Of a DNA stretch of 64,000 bases, positions 50,993 through 60,091 are shown piece by piece; position 1 is the stretch's first letter, and each line of letters starts with the position of its first letter. The translations under genes and the position numbers were made by a program. Source of the DNA: Yeosuana aromativorans (lineage in GTDB: Bacteria > Bacteroidota > Bacteroidia > Flavobacteriales > Flavobacteriaceae); assembly GCF_014646655.1 (NCBI RefSeq), contig NZ_BMNR01000001.1, forward strand, positions 407,382-471,381. Reading direction: 5' to 3'. The notes beneath the pieces are model-generated. The model was not told the origin of the DNA and searched no databases. It saw only the letters and a list, made by a program, of their open reading frames with translations.

Positions 50993-51027
50993 TTGGGTTG
51001 CAAAAATATAATATTTTTGCAACCCAA
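50993..51027. repeat. 35-bp near-perfect palindrome between tig and the holin-like gene
   Basis: Two 17-bp arms, TTGGGTTGCAAAAATAT and its exact complement, around one A. It lies 26 bp past the stop of the holin-like gene and 76 bp before tig. On the minus strand it is followed by AATTTTAG, so it may be a terminator; the one-base spacer and perfect symmetry also fit a protein-binding site. Confidence 0.75.
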
Positions 51028-51052
51028 CAAAGTTTTTATGATTGTGTTTACA

Positions 51053-51400
51053 CTATTCTTTTTCGTCTTTTAAAAATGAATGCAATATAGATTGTAGTAT
51101 AGATAGTAAGATACTGAAAAGTATGGCAATCCATATACTGCTAACAGAAAAACCAGGGATTAGCCTATCGGCCAGTAAAATAATCAATGCATTAATGACC
51201 AATAAAAACAAGCCTAAGGTAACAATGGTTATTGGTAGCGTAAAAATGACCAAAATAGGCTTTACAAGTAAATTTAATATTGACAATACGGCAGCTACAA
51301 CAATGGCTGTTAAATAGCTGTCCACATAAACTCCTGATAGGATTTTAGCAAGAATAACAACAGCTAAGGCATTTAATAAAAGTTTGATAATGAGTTTCAT
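51053..51400 (-). CDS. Phage holin family 4-type membrane protein (DUF/PF04020)
   Basis: A protein of 115 residues with four hydrophobic segments (MKLIIKLLLNALAVVILAKIL, AVLSILNLLVKPILVIFTLPITIVTLGLFLLVINALIILLADRLIPGFSV and a C-terminal helix). The motif NLLVKPIL...LPITIVTLGLFLLVINALIILLAD is the PF04020 signature. The family is chromosomal and widespread despite the holin name; its function is unknown. It follows the MORN/TonB protein by 11 bp and is probably co-transcribed. Confidence 0.88.
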   Translation of the reverse strand: MKLIIKLLLNALAVVILAKILSGVYVDSYLTAIVVAAVLSILNLLVKPILVIFTLPITIVTLGLFLLVINALIILLADRLIPGFSVSSIWIAILFSILLSILQSILHSFLKDEKE

Positions 51401-51411
51401 ATGCTTAAGAT

Positions 51412-52524
51412 TTAATATTTTTTATTAACTGAATTAGGGTTATATGACGTGATAGGCTTTTTTGCTTTGGCAGTAACACTAAATATTATGGGCAAACTAT
51501 AAGGCACCGTTACGGTTTTTCCATATTGCATTCCCGGTTTCATTTTTGGCAAAGTAGTAATGACTCTAACAGCTTCTGCCTCTAACTCCCTATATGGCGC
51601 TCTAGATCTTACATCTATTACTTGCCCCGTTTTATCAATTTTAAAAATAACCAAAATACGCTGTCTACCTGTTAAACCTAAAAAACCAGCTATACTTGTA
51701 TCGAATTTTTCAGCTACAAACCTTGATATTTCATCAGACATACATTGTTTTCGTTCTTGATTAGTTAATAAATCCTCACAACCAGGATAAACTGGCACTT
51801 TCTCAATATCACCATCTGGAATTTCTGTTTGTTCAAAAACTATTGTGTTTTTGGTTTTCTTCAATTTCCCTTTTTTGAAATTCAATGTGTTTACTAAATT
51901 CCCAATGGAATCATATTGTTTCTCTTCTCCGCTTTTAAGACCTTCTGAACAGGTTCCCTCTAACATCAATTGTCCATTTTTATAAAAGCGCTTGTAAAAG
52001 CCCTGTTTAACGTCATTTACATATTGTACATCCCATTCTTTTTCTCCCGTATCATAGAAGTTTTTCCATAATCCAGAAAGTTTGTTCACAATATAAAAAC
52101 TTTCAATTTTTAGAACACCATTTTCGTAATATTCCTTGTAACCACCATCTTTAATAAAGTATTTTTTGTTTTCTGAAGGTATCAAAGCGTGCACAACATG
52201 CAAATTGCCAGTATCATAAAAATGTTTAAATATCAACCCTCCGTTTTTAGCCGGTTTTCTTTCACTCACTAAGTTGCCTTCTTTGGAATATGTTTCCTGT
52301 ACACCGGTTGACTGACCAAAATTGTCGAACGTGTAAATCTTTTTTAACTGGCCAGAATCATAATAATCTTTCCAAACACTAAACTTGTTGCTGTTTTTGT
52401 AAAACCCTTCTGTTTTTAATTGACCTGTCTTATAGTATTCCTTGTAAGACCCATCTTCATGTTTAACTTGAGAAAAATTATTTATGGTGCATAAAATAAC
52501 GAGTGAAAAAATAAGGTTTCTCAT
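51412..52524 (-). CDS. MORN-repeat protein with C-terminal TonB domain
   Basis: A protein of 370 residues from the ATG at 52524, which gives a clean signal peptide (MRNLIFSLVILCTINNFSQ). Residues about 20-235 hold seven or more MORN_2/YwqK repeats of the form GxYKEYYxNGxLK. Residues about 285-370 form a TonB C-terminal domain (ILVIFKIDKTGQVIDVRSRAPYRELEAEAVRVITTLPKMKPG). There is no membrane anchor at the N-terminus as in classical TonB. The combination suggests a periplasmic or surface protein whose partner is unknown. It is followed by the holin-like gene. Confidence 0.8.
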   Translation of the reverse strand: MRNLIFSLVILCTINNFSQVKHEDGSYKEYYKTGQLKTEGFYKNSNKFSVWKDYYDSGQLKKIYTFDNFGQSTGVQETYSKEGNLVSERKPAKNGGLIFKHFYDTGNLHVVHALIPSENKKYFIKDGGYKEYYENGVLKIESFYIVNKLSGLWKNFYDTGEKEWDVQYVNDVKQGFYKRFYKNGQLMLEGTCSEGLKSGEEKQYDSIGNLVNTLNFKKGKLKKTKNTIVFEQTEIPDGDIEKVPVYPGCEDLLTNQERKQCMSDEISRFVAEKFDTSIAGFLGLTGRQRILVIFKIDKTGQVIDVRSRAPYRELEAEAVRVITTLPKMKPGMQYGKTVTVPYSLPIIFSVTAKAKKPITSYNPNSVNKKY

Positions 52525-52591
52525 ATAAAAGTTTGGCTTGTGTGTTTTAAATATAATATTTTCTTGATACTTAGAATTAAATTCCAAGCAT

Positions 52592-53362
52592 TTATTTCAA
52601 AAAACCCATCACCACATCAAAAAAATCCTGGGGGTTTTCGGCATGTAACCAATGGCCGGCATTTTTGATGGTTACAATTTGAGCCTTGGGAAAATGATGA
52701 TGGATTAAAGATTTGTCATCATCGGTTATGTAATTTGATTTGCTCCCTTTTAAAAATAAGGTGTATTTATCATAGATAGCTTCTGCGGGCAATGCTTCAC
52801 CAACTGCTTCTATTTGATCTGTCAGAACCTTTAAATTCATCCGAAGCGCCAATTGCCCTTTTTCTTTCCAATATAAATTCTTGAGCAAAAATTGGCGTGT
52901 CCCAAAGTCTGAAATATATTGACTCAAAAGCTCATCTGCCTCCGTTCTGCTTTTAATAATGTCAAAATCCAATGCATGTAGTCCTTCTAGAATAGTTTCA
53001 TGGTGAACAGGATAATATTTTGGCGAAATATCAGCCACTATCAATTTTGAAACGAGTTGTGGATATTTTGCAGCAAACATCATGGCTGTTTTTCCACCCA
53101 TGGAATGCCCCAGCAAAATAATATTTGAAAGCTTATGCACATCACAATAGTGTTTTAAATCGTCTGCCAAAACATCATAATTAAATGTGTCATCCCAAAA
53201 ACTGCTTCCGTGGTTGCGCTGGTCCACTAAATGGACTTCAAAACCTGATTCGCTGAATTGTTTTCCTAAGGTTTTCCAGTTATCGCTCATACCTAAAAAA
53301 CCATGCAGAATCACAAATGCTTGACCTTGACCTTTTCCTAGAATATTTGACTGTAATACCAT
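52592..53362 (-). CDS. Alpha/beta hydrolase (YbfF-like esterase)
   Basis: A protein of 256 residues without signal peptide. The nucleophile elbow GHSMGG has Ser87; the oxyanion side is HGFLGMSDNW and the catalytic His is in NAGHWLHAENP near the end. The layout fits the YbfF/epoxide-hydrolase-like esterases. Its start overlaps the pdxJ stop by one base (TAATG), so it is translationally coupled to pdxJ. Confidence 0.88.
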   Translation of the reverse strand: MVLQSNILGKGQGQAFVILHGFLGMSDNWKTLGKQFSESGFEVHLVDQRNHGSSFWDDTFNYDVLADDLKHYCDVHKLSNIILLGHSMGGKTAMMFAAKYPQLVSKLIVADISPKYYPVHHETILEGLHALDFDIIKSRTEADELLSQYISDFGTRQFLLKNLYWKEKGQLALRMNLKVLTDQIEAVGEALPAEAIYDKYTLFLKGSKSNYITDDDKSLIHHHFPKAQIVTIKNAGHWLHAENPQDFFDVVMGFLK

Positions 53363-54075
53363 TATTTTAGTTTGTGTAAATACATTTGAATAACATTTTC
53401 CACACCTAAATACAAGCTTTCGGCAACCAAAGCATGCCCTATGGAGACCTCCAATAAACCTGGAATATGCTCTTTAAAAAACTGTATGTTATCTAAGGAC
53501 AGATCATGTCCTGCATTAATCCCCAAACCTAGTTCATTGGCCAATTTTGCACATTCGGCATAGGGTTTAACGGCATCTTGGTTTCCTAACCCGTATTGAT
53601 GAGCAAAGGCTTCGGTATATAACTCAATTCTATCGGTCCCTGTTTCCTTGGCACCATCAATTTGTTTTAAAATAGGATCTACAAAAATGGATGTTCTTAT
53701 GCCGTTCTGTTTAAATTCCTTGATGACCTCTACCAAAAAATCTTTATGCTTGATGGTATCCCAACCTGCGTTACTGGTAATAGCATCAACGGCATCGGGT
53801 ACCAAAGTCACTTGGGTTGGTTTAACATTCAAAACCAACTGCACAAAAGAATCAATGGGGTTTCCTTCTATATTGTATTCTGTATAAACCTCTGGCTTTA
53901 AATCATAGGCGTCCTGATATCGAATGTGCCGCTCATCGGGTCTTGGGTGTATGGTGACCCCTTGCGCACCAAAACGCTGCACATCTTTTGCAAACTGCAC
54001 CACGTTAGGAACATCACCGCCTCTTGAATTTCTTAAGGTTGCAATCTTGTTTATGTTTACACTTAACTTTGTCAT
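53362..54075 (-). CDS. pdxJ: Pyridoxine 5'-phosphate synthase
   Basis: A protein of 237 residues. It begins LSVNINKIATLRNSRGG and contains GAQGVTIHPRPDERHI (phosphate and substrate residues) and the TIM-barrel segments GLGINAGHDLSLDNI and EVSIGHALV. It makes vitamin B6 phosphate from 1-deoxyxylulose-5-phosphate and 3-amino-2-oxopropyl phosphate. It diverges from the CBS gene and is followed by the hydrolase. Confidence 0.97.
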   Translation of the reverse strand: MTKLSVNINKIATLRNSRGGDVPNVVQFAKDVQRFGAQGVTIHPRPDERHIRYQDAYDLKPEVYTEYNIEGNPIDSFVQLVLNVKPTQVTLVPDAVDAITSNAGWDTIKHKDFLVEVIKEFKQNGIRTSIFVDPILKQIDGAKETGTDRIELYTEAFAHQYGLGNQDAVKPYAECAKLANELGLGINAGHDLSLDNIQFFKEHIPGLLEVSIGHALVAESLYLGVENVIQMYLHKLK

Positions 54076-54136
54076 GAATCACTTTTTAATTCACAAAAAT
54101 ACAAAGTAGAACAGGCTTATGTCCTTTTTTTTTGAT

Positions 54137-54144
54137 TAATTTTG
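54137..54144 (+). promoter_or_regulatory. Possible -7 element of the CBS-nadK operon
   Basis: TAATTTTG matches TAnnTTTG, 20 bp before the start codon; no clear -33 TTG. Confidence 0.4.
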
Positions 54145-54164
54145 TGTACGCTTAACGCTCAACT

Positions 54165-54824
54165 ATGGATCTTGCATCATATATATTAAATGACATAAAA
54201 CCGGTAAACATCAACAGTAAGATAAGCAACTTAATGGTGTTGTTTAACCAGTTAACCTTATCGCATATCCCAGTGAAAGATGAGCATGGTGTGTTTTTGG
54301 GATCGTTTTCTGAAACCGATGTCCATTGTTTTGAAGCCGATAGTCTTTTAAACGAATACAAATACGCTTTAGAAAATTTTTTTGTAAGGGACGATACCAT
54401 GTGGCTGGACGTTCTTGAGGCATTTGCCAAAAACTCCACCAATATGATGCCCGTGTTAAATAACAAGAGCAAGTATTTGGGATATTATGAACTTAAAGAC
54501 GTTATTGGCCTATTTAATGAAACACCTTTCTTTTTTGAAACCGGTGGTGTTTTAGTGGTTGAAAAAGGAATCAATGATTATTCATTTAGTGAAATAAGCC
54601 AGATTGTGGAATCCAACAACGGCAAACTATTGGGTGCTTTTGTATCAAAAATCACTACGGATATTGTTCAGGTTACACTTAAAATTGACAACACAGGTTT
54701 AAATAATATCATTCAGACATTTAGACGCTACAGCTACAATATCATTTCTGGGCATGAAGAGGATAGCTACATTGAAAGCCTGAAGGAACGTTCAGACTAT
54801 TTGAACAAATATTTAAACATGTAA
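54165..54824 (+). CDS. CBS-domain protein
   Basis: A protein of 219 residues, cytoplasmic. Residues about 1-130 form a pair of CBS motifs (SKISNLMVLFNQLTLSHIPVKDEHGVFLGSFSETDV; MWLDVLEAFAKNSTNMMPVLNNKSKYLGYYELKDVI). The C-terminal part (about 135-219) is ACT-like. CBS pairs usually bind adenine nucleotides. It lies 3 bp upstream of nadK, a conserved neighbourhood in Flavobacteriaceae, so a link to NAD(P) or energy status is plausible but unproven. Confidence 0.88.
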   Translation: MDLASYILNDIKPVNINSKISNLMVLFNQLTLSHIPVKDEHGVFLGSFSETDVHCFEADSLLNEYKYALENFFVRDDTMWLDVLEAFAKNSTNMMPVLNNKSKYLGYYELKDVIGLFNETPFFFETGGVLVVEKGINDYSFSEISQIVESNNGKLLGAFVSKITTDIVQVTLKIDNTGLNNIIQTFRRYSYNIISGHEEDSYIESLKERSDYLNKYLNM

Positions 54825-54827
54825 AGT

Positions 54828-55712
54828 ATGAAGGTTGCCGTTTTTGGACGTTTTTATAATGAAACTACCACCATATCTGTTGAAACACTTTTCCAATGTT
54901 TGGCAGAAAAGCATGTTGATGCATATATTGAAACCGAATTTTACAACCTGATAATAAGCCGGTCTTCCAACAAAGACGCATACAAATCCTATAAAAAATT
55001 TGATGATTTAGATGCTTCCTTTGATTTACTGATAAGTGTGGGTGGCGACGGTACCATTTTAAGAGCCATTACTTTTGTAAAAGATTCTGGAATTCCAATC
55101 ATTGGTATTAATACTGGCAGATTGGGTTTTTTGGCAACCATACAAGTTGATCAAATTGAAAAAGCCATCCAAAACATTATTGATGGCAAATATAGAATAT
55201 CAGAGCGTAGTTTGTTATCCATAGAAACCACACCTTCAAATGCAGATATCACGTCGTTGAATTTTGCCTTGAATGAAATAGCGGTAAGCAGAAAAAACAC
55301 CACGTCCATGATTACCGTAGAAACACTTCTTAATGGTGAGTACCTGAATTCTTACTGGAGTGACGGGCTAATCATTTCAACACCCACAGGTTCTACAGGT
55401 TATTCCTTGAGCTGTGGTGGCCCCGTGATAACGCCTGACGCCAATAGTTTTGCAATAACTCCTATTGCTCCGCATAATTTAAGTGCACGCCCTTTGATAA
55501 TACCTGATGATACCGAAATTCAACTTAAGGTTATGGGTAGGGAGGACAGTCATTTAGTGTCCTTAGACTCCAGAATTGCAACTTTAGAAAATGGCACTAT
55601 CATTAAAATCAAAAAAGCATCATTTAAAATTAAAATGATTGATCTTTTAAACGAAAGCTTTTTGGATACCCTTCGTAAAAAACTCCTTTGGGGAGAAGAC
55701 AAACGCAATTAG
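54828..55712 (+). CDS. nadK: NAD kinase
   Basis: A protein of 294 residues. The GGDGT motif is at 72-76, with Asp74 catalytic; NTGRLGFLA and the C-terminal TPTGSTGYSLSCGGPVI motif complete the family signature. It phosphorylates NAD to NADP. It follows the CBS gene by 3 bp and ends in a possible terminator. Confidence 0.97.
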   Translation: MKVAVFGRFYNETTTISVETLFQCLAEKHVDAYIETEFYNLIISRSSNKDAYKSYKKFDDLDASFDLLISVGGDGTILRAITFVKDSGIPIIGINTGRLGFLATIQVDQIEKAIQNIIDGKYRISERSLLSIETTPSNADITSLNFALNEIAVSRKNTTSMITVETLLNGEYLNSYWSDGLIISTPTGSTGYSLSCGGPVITPDANSFAITPIAPHNLSARPLIIPDDTEIQLKVMGREDSHLVSLDSRIATLENGTIIKIKKASFKIKMIDLLNESFLDTLRKKLLWGEDKRN

Positions 55713-55737
55713 GCAATAATTCACGCGTTTTTTTGTT
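55701..55737 (+). terminator. Probable terminator at the end of nadK
   Basis: Stem AAACGC / GCGTTT with an inner AATT / AATT pairing, overlapping the stop codon, then TTTTTTTG. Confidence 0.5.
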
Positions 55738-55763
55738 TTTACACTAATTCAATTAGTTACTAA

Positions 55764-55795
55764 TTGTATTCGCCAAATCTTATTTGTTATATTTG
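55764..55795 (+). promoter_or_regulatory. Promoter of the DUF6089-uppS-bamA cluster
   Basis: TTG at 55764-55766, 21-bp spacer, TATATTTG at 55788-55795, 17 bp before the start codon; the best plus-strand promoter match in the window. Confidence 0.65.
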
Positions 55796-55812
55796 CAAAC
55801 TTTTAAATATTT

Positions 55813-56499
55813 ATGAGGTATCTAACCATAATTATAGTAAGCGTTTTAAGTGTATGTTCCAGCTACTCTCAAATTAATGAAATTGGGGTTTTTATTGGAG
55901 GCAGTAATTTTATAGGAGACGTTGGAGCTACTGATTATATCTCACCCAACCAACTAGCCATAGGTGGTATTTACAAATGGAACAGAAGCCCCAGACATTC
56001 TTACAGAGTTTCCTTGATATTTACAGATTTAAAAGGTTTAGACTCCAAATCTGACGATCCTAGACGAATTCAAAGAAATTATGATTTTTCAACCAAAATC
56101 ACAGAATTTTCTGCTGGTATGGAATTTACATTTTTTGATTTTGACCTACATTCAGGAAAAAAAGTGGCAACACCTTATTTATACTCAGGAATAAGTGTGG
56201 CCCATCATGATGATTCCTATTTTTTAAATGGTGTACAAACCTCAGAAAACACCTCTAGTTGGGCCTTTGGAATCCCCATGGCTTTGGGTTTTAAAGCAAA
56301 TTTTTTAGATAGTTTTGTATTGGGAATTGAAGTGGGTGCTCGCTACACATTTACTGATAATTTAGAAGGCAACTACCCGAAAGATTCAGCAAAACAACCT
56401 TACCGCTTTGGAAACCTCAACAACAATGATTGGTATATGTTTACAGGCATTACCTTAACATATACCTTTGGAGAAAACCCTTGTTATTGCGGTAATTAA
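55813..56499 (+). CDS. DUF6089 outer-membrane beta-barrel protein
   Basis: A protein of 228 residues with a signal peptide (1-19). It has alternating hydrophobic strands of a small barrel (ELGVFIGGSNFIGDVG-type start, GGIYKWNRSPRHSYRVSLIF, FGIPMALGFKANFLDSFVLGIEVGARYTFTDNLEG, MFTGITLTYTFG) and ends with two cysteines (NPCYCGN). The family always sits before uppS and bamA in this group, pointing to an envelope role. The function is unknown. Confidence 0.88.
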   Translation: MRYLTIIIVSVLSVCSSYSQINEIGVFIGGSNFIGDVGATDYISPNQLAIGGIYKWNRSPRHSYRVSLIFTDLKGLDSKSDDPRRIQRNYDFSTKITEFSAGMEFTFFDFDLHSGKKVATPYLYSGISVAHHDDSYFLNGVQTSENTSSWAFGIPMALGFKANFLDSFVLGIEVGARYTFTDNLEGNYPKDSAKQPYRFGNLNNNDWYMFTGITLTYTFGENPCYCGN

Positions 56500-56502
56500 C
56501 AT

Positions 56503-57243
56503 ATGAGTTTAAAAGAGCACATACAAGAAAACAGGTTACCAAAACACATTGCCATCATTATGGACGGCAATGGCCGCTGGGCAAAAAAACAAGGAATGGC
56601 ACGAACGTTTGGCCATGAAAACGGAGCTAAAGCCGTGCGTCAAGTTGTAGAAGGTTGTGCTGAAATAGGTATTGAAAACCTCACCTTGTATGCCTTTTCC
56701 ACTGAAAACTGGAACAGACCAAAATTAGAAGTGCAAACACTTATGAGGCTTTTAATTTCTTCATTAAAAAAAGAAATTGCAACCTTGCACGATAACAATA
56801 TTAAGCTTTGCACCATTGGGAATTTAGACACCTTACCAAAAAAAGTTCTTAAAGAATTGAATGAGGTAAAAGAAAAAACAAAGCACAATACCAGAATGAC
56901 TTTGACAATTGCTTTAAGCTATGGTTCTAGAGAAGAATTGATAAACACCTTTAAAGAAATAAGCATTAAAGTTAAAAATAATATAATTTCGCCTGAAAAA
57001 ATTGATGAATCAATTATTAATGAGCATCTTTACACGCAAAATTTACCAGACGTAGATTTACTTATACGAACCAGTGGGGAACAACGCATAAGTAACTTTT
57101 TACTTTGGCAAATTGCTTATGCAGAATTGTATTTTACAAGTACGCTTTGGCCAGATTTTAACAAGGAAGATTTGTATCATGCTATTATTGACTATCAAAA
57201 AAGAGAACGACGATTTGGGAAAACAAGTGAACAAATTAGATAA
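56503..57243 (+). CDS. uppS: Undecaprenyl diphosphate synthase
   Basis: A protein of 246 residues. Catalytic Asp21 lies in IAIIMDGNGRWA; the second motif is FSTENWNRP and the third is LLIRTSGEQRISNFLLWQIAYAEL. It elongates farnesyl diphosphate with isopentenyl diphosphate in cis to make the lipid carrier for cell-wall and glycan export. It starts 3 bp after the DUF6089 stop. Confidence 0.97.
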   Translation: MSLKEHIQENRLPKHIAIIMDGNGRWAKKQGMARTFGHENGAKAVRQVVEGCAEIGIENLTLYAFSTENWNRPKLEVQTLMRLLISSLKKEIATLHDNNIKLCTIGNLDTLPKKVLKELNEVKEKTKHNTRMTLTIALSYGSREELINTFKEISIKVKNNIISPEKIDESIINEHLYTQNLPDVDLLIRTSGEQRISNFLLWQIAYAELYFTSTLWPDFNKEDLYHAIIDYQKRERRFGKTSEQIR

Positions 57244-57253
57244 TTTAGTACTA

Positions 57254-59830
57254 TTGAAAACATATATTAAACACTGCTTAACCGCTTTAATCATCATCAT
57301 AAGCAGTATTAATCTTCAAGCTCAAGAAATTACTTATAACACAGGTAAAAAATACGTTTTAGGAGACGTCACGGTCTCGGGAAATTCAAGTTTTAGCGAC
57401 CAAACAATAGTAACCTATTCCGGTTTGAGCAAAGGAAAGGAAATGACCATTCCTGGTGAAGACATCAGCAATGCCATCAAAAAACTTTGGAATTCTAAAT
57501 TGTTTAGTGACATAGAGATTTACATCACCAAAATTGAAGGCAATGTTGCATACCTTGAAATAAAACTTTCGGATTTACCAGAACTTAATGAAGTTAAAAT
57601 CAATGGCGTTAAAAAAGGGAAGAAAGAGAGCATCATTAAGGACAATAAACTTACCAAAGGCACCAAGGTAACAGAAAACCTGATCACCACAACAAAAAAC
57701 TTTTTGACCACCAAATACAAAAAAGATGGATTTTTAAACACAAAAGTTCATATCAACACCGTTCCAGTAGAAGACTCAATAAAAAAAGCAAGAGTCAATA
57801 TGGTACTAAATATTGACAAAGGCGAAAAAGTTAAAATAAAGGATATTGACTTTATTGGCAATGACATTTTTAGTGATAAAAAGCTCAGAAAGAGCATGAA
57901 AAGCACCAAACAAATCAACCGTTTACGTATTTTTAAGCGCTCAAAATTTATTGATTCTGCTTATCAGGCCGACTTATCTAAAGTCATTGACAAATACAAA
58001 GAAAACGGCTATCGGGATGCACGAATATTATCAGATAGCATGATAATTAACAATGACAAGACCATTTCCCTTCAAATTAAAGTAAATGAAGGTGAAAAAT
58101 ATACCTTTGGCGATATTACTTTTATAGGGAATACGGTTTACAGTAACGAGTTTTTAAGTAGGTTGTTGCGTATTAAAAAAGGAGATACCTATAATGGTGT
58201 ACTGCTTCAAAAACGTATTGCAGACAACACCAAACCAGATGCCGTAGACATTACCAACCTCTATCAAAATAATGGATACTTGTTCTCTCAGATAAATCCA
58301 GTTGAAGTCAGCGCGGATAACAATGTGATTGATATGGAAATACGTATTACCGAGGGGAAACCAGCGTATTTCAACAATGTATCTGTAGTTGGAAACGACA
58401 AAACCAATGACCATGTTATTTACAGGGAATTACGCACGCGCCCAGGCCAGCTATACAGTAAAGCCAATGTAGTCAGGACTGTACGTGAACTTGGTCAGTT
58501 AGGATTTTTTGACGCCCAGGAAATCTCTCCAAATTTCAACAATCCAAACCCTATGGAAGGAACCATAGATATGGAATATTCAGTAAAAGAAACGGGTTCC
58601 AGTCAAATAGAACTGCAAGGTGGTTATGGTGGCGGCGGCTTTATAGGTACACTTGGGTTATCATTTAATAACTTTTCCATAAAAAACATCTTCAATAAAG
58701 AAGCCTATAAACCAATCCCAATGGGTGATGGCCAAAAATTGGCATTGCGCTTACAGGCCAGCCGTTTTTACCAAACCTATAGTTTCTCGTTTTCTGAACC
58801 TTGGTTGGGCGGTAAACGTCCAGTACAGTTTTCAACATCAATTTCGCAAACCAAACAGTTTTTATATAACTACCAAACCAGAAATGCCGATAAATCAAAG
58901 AGTTTCAACATTACAGGTATCACAGTTGGTTTGGCAAAACGTTTAACGGTTCCTGATGATTATTTCACGCTTTCGCAAGCAGTAAGTTTCCAGATTTATG
59001 ATTTAAAAAATTATAATACCGGACTGTTTACGTTTGGTAACGGAACTTCAAAAAACTTGGCTTATACCATTGGTCTTGGCAGGAACAATACCAGTGTAGA
59101 CCCTATTTACCCTACAGGCGGATCTGACTTTAGTGTAACAGCAAAAATGACAATTCCCTATTCATTATTCAATAATGTTGATTACACCGCATTAAAAAAC
59201 GAACGTGAGGACTTAGTTATAATCAGAGACGATGCCTCACAAACCAGCATAGACAGAACCAATGCCGCCAACAGAATTGGGGAAATAGACCAAGAGCGTT
59301 TTAAATGGCTGGAGTTCTACAAAATAAACTTTAAAGGAGCCTGGTATACACAAGTTGCAAAGAATTTGGTGTTAAGACCCAGTATAGAGTTTGGTTTCTT
59401 GGGCGCTTACAATAATGCTAGAGGTATTATTCCGTTTGAGCGATTTTTTGTAGGTGGTGATGGTATGGGAACCTACAGTCTGGATGGACGGGAATCCATT
59501 GCATTACGTGGTTACCCTAATCAGTCTTTATCCAGTCAAGATGGTGGAACCATTTACAATAAATTCTCATTAGAATTGCGCTACCCTATTACACTAAAAG
59601 CATCAGCTAAAATTTATGGATTGACCTTTTTGGAAGGTGGTAATTCTTATAACAATTTTAGGGATTATAACCCATTTGACATTAAAAGGTCTGCTGGTTT
59701 AGGAATTCGTATTTTTATGCCCGCATTTGGATTATTAGGTATTGATTTTGGTTATGGTTTTGACCCGCTTCCTGGCGAAACTGTTAAGCATGGTTGGGAA
59801 ACACACTTTATTATTGGTCAACAATTTTAA
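57254..59830 (+). CDS. bamA: Outer-membrane protein assembly factor BamA
   Basis: A protein of 858 residues from a TTG at 57254, which yields a proper signal peptide (about 1-23, KTYIKHCLTALIIIISSINLQA). The open frame reaches back to 57113 inside uppS, but that extension gives no signal sequence at the start. Five POTRA domains run to about residue 410 (YVLGDVTVSGNSSFSDQTI, KIKDIDFIGNDIFSDKKLRKSM, YTFGDITFIGNTVYSNEFL, AYFNNVSVVGNDKTNDHVIYRELRT). The Omp85 barrel follows with ERFFVGGDGMGTYSLDGRESIALRGYPNQ and ends in Phe. It inserts beta-barrels into the outer membrane. Confidence 0.95.
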   Translation: MKTYIKHCLTALIIIISSINLQAQEITYNTGKKYVLGDVTVSGNSSFSDQTIVTYSGLSKGKEMTIPGEDISNAIKKLWNSKLFSDIEIYITKIEGNVAYLEIKLSDLPELNEVKINGVKKGKKESIIKDNKLTKGTKVTENLITTTKNFLTTKYKKDGFLNTKVHINTVPVEDSIKKARVNMVLNIDKGEKVKIKDIDFIGNDIFSDKKLRKSMKSTKQINRLRIFKRSKFIDSAYQADLSKVIDKYKENGYRDARILSDSMIINNDKTISLQIKVNEGEKYTFGDITFIGNTVYSNEFLSRLLRIKKGDTYNGVLLQKRIADNTKPDAVDITNLYQNNGYLFSQINPVEVSADNNVIDMEIRITEGKPAYFNNVSVVGNDKTNDHVIYRELRTRPGQLYSKANVVRTVRELGQLGFFDAQEISPNFNNPNPMEGTIDMEYSVKETGSSQIELQGGYGGGGFIGTLGLSFNNFSIKNIFNKEAYKPIPMGDGQKLALRLQASRFYQTYSFSFSEPWLGGKRPVQFSTSISQTKQFLYNYQTRNADKSKSFNITGITVGLAKRLTVPDDYFTLSQAVSFQIYDLKNYNTGLFTFGNGTSKNLAYTIGLGRNNTSVDPIYPTGGSDFSVTAKMTIPYSLFNNVDYTALKNEREDLVIIRDDASQTSIDRTNAANRIGEIDQERFKWLEFYKINFKGAWYTQVAKNLVLRPSIEFGFLGAYNNARGIIPFERFFVGGDGMGTYSLDGRESIALRGYPNQSLSSQDGGTIYNKFSLELRYPITLKASAKIYGLTFLEGGNSYNNFRDYNPFDIKRSAGLGIRIFMPAFGLLGIDFGYGFDPLPGETVKHGWETHFIIGQQF

Positions 59831-60091
59831 TTTTGGCACGATATTTTCTAATGATACATTGATGATTTGAAACCTGAATTGAAATTTTTAAGATTAAAAT
59901 TCGTTAATTTTGAAATGAGCAATCTAAAGTTTTTCATAACAACAAAAATGTTTATTTTGCGAAAGACTTCTGACAGTCAAAATTAATGTGCTAATCAGAT
60001 GAAAATACAATTCAAAAAAGGGGCAGAACTAAAAATAAAATCATCTGTCGTTTTAGAATTTATAGATAATAAATTAGAAAAAATTAAACAG

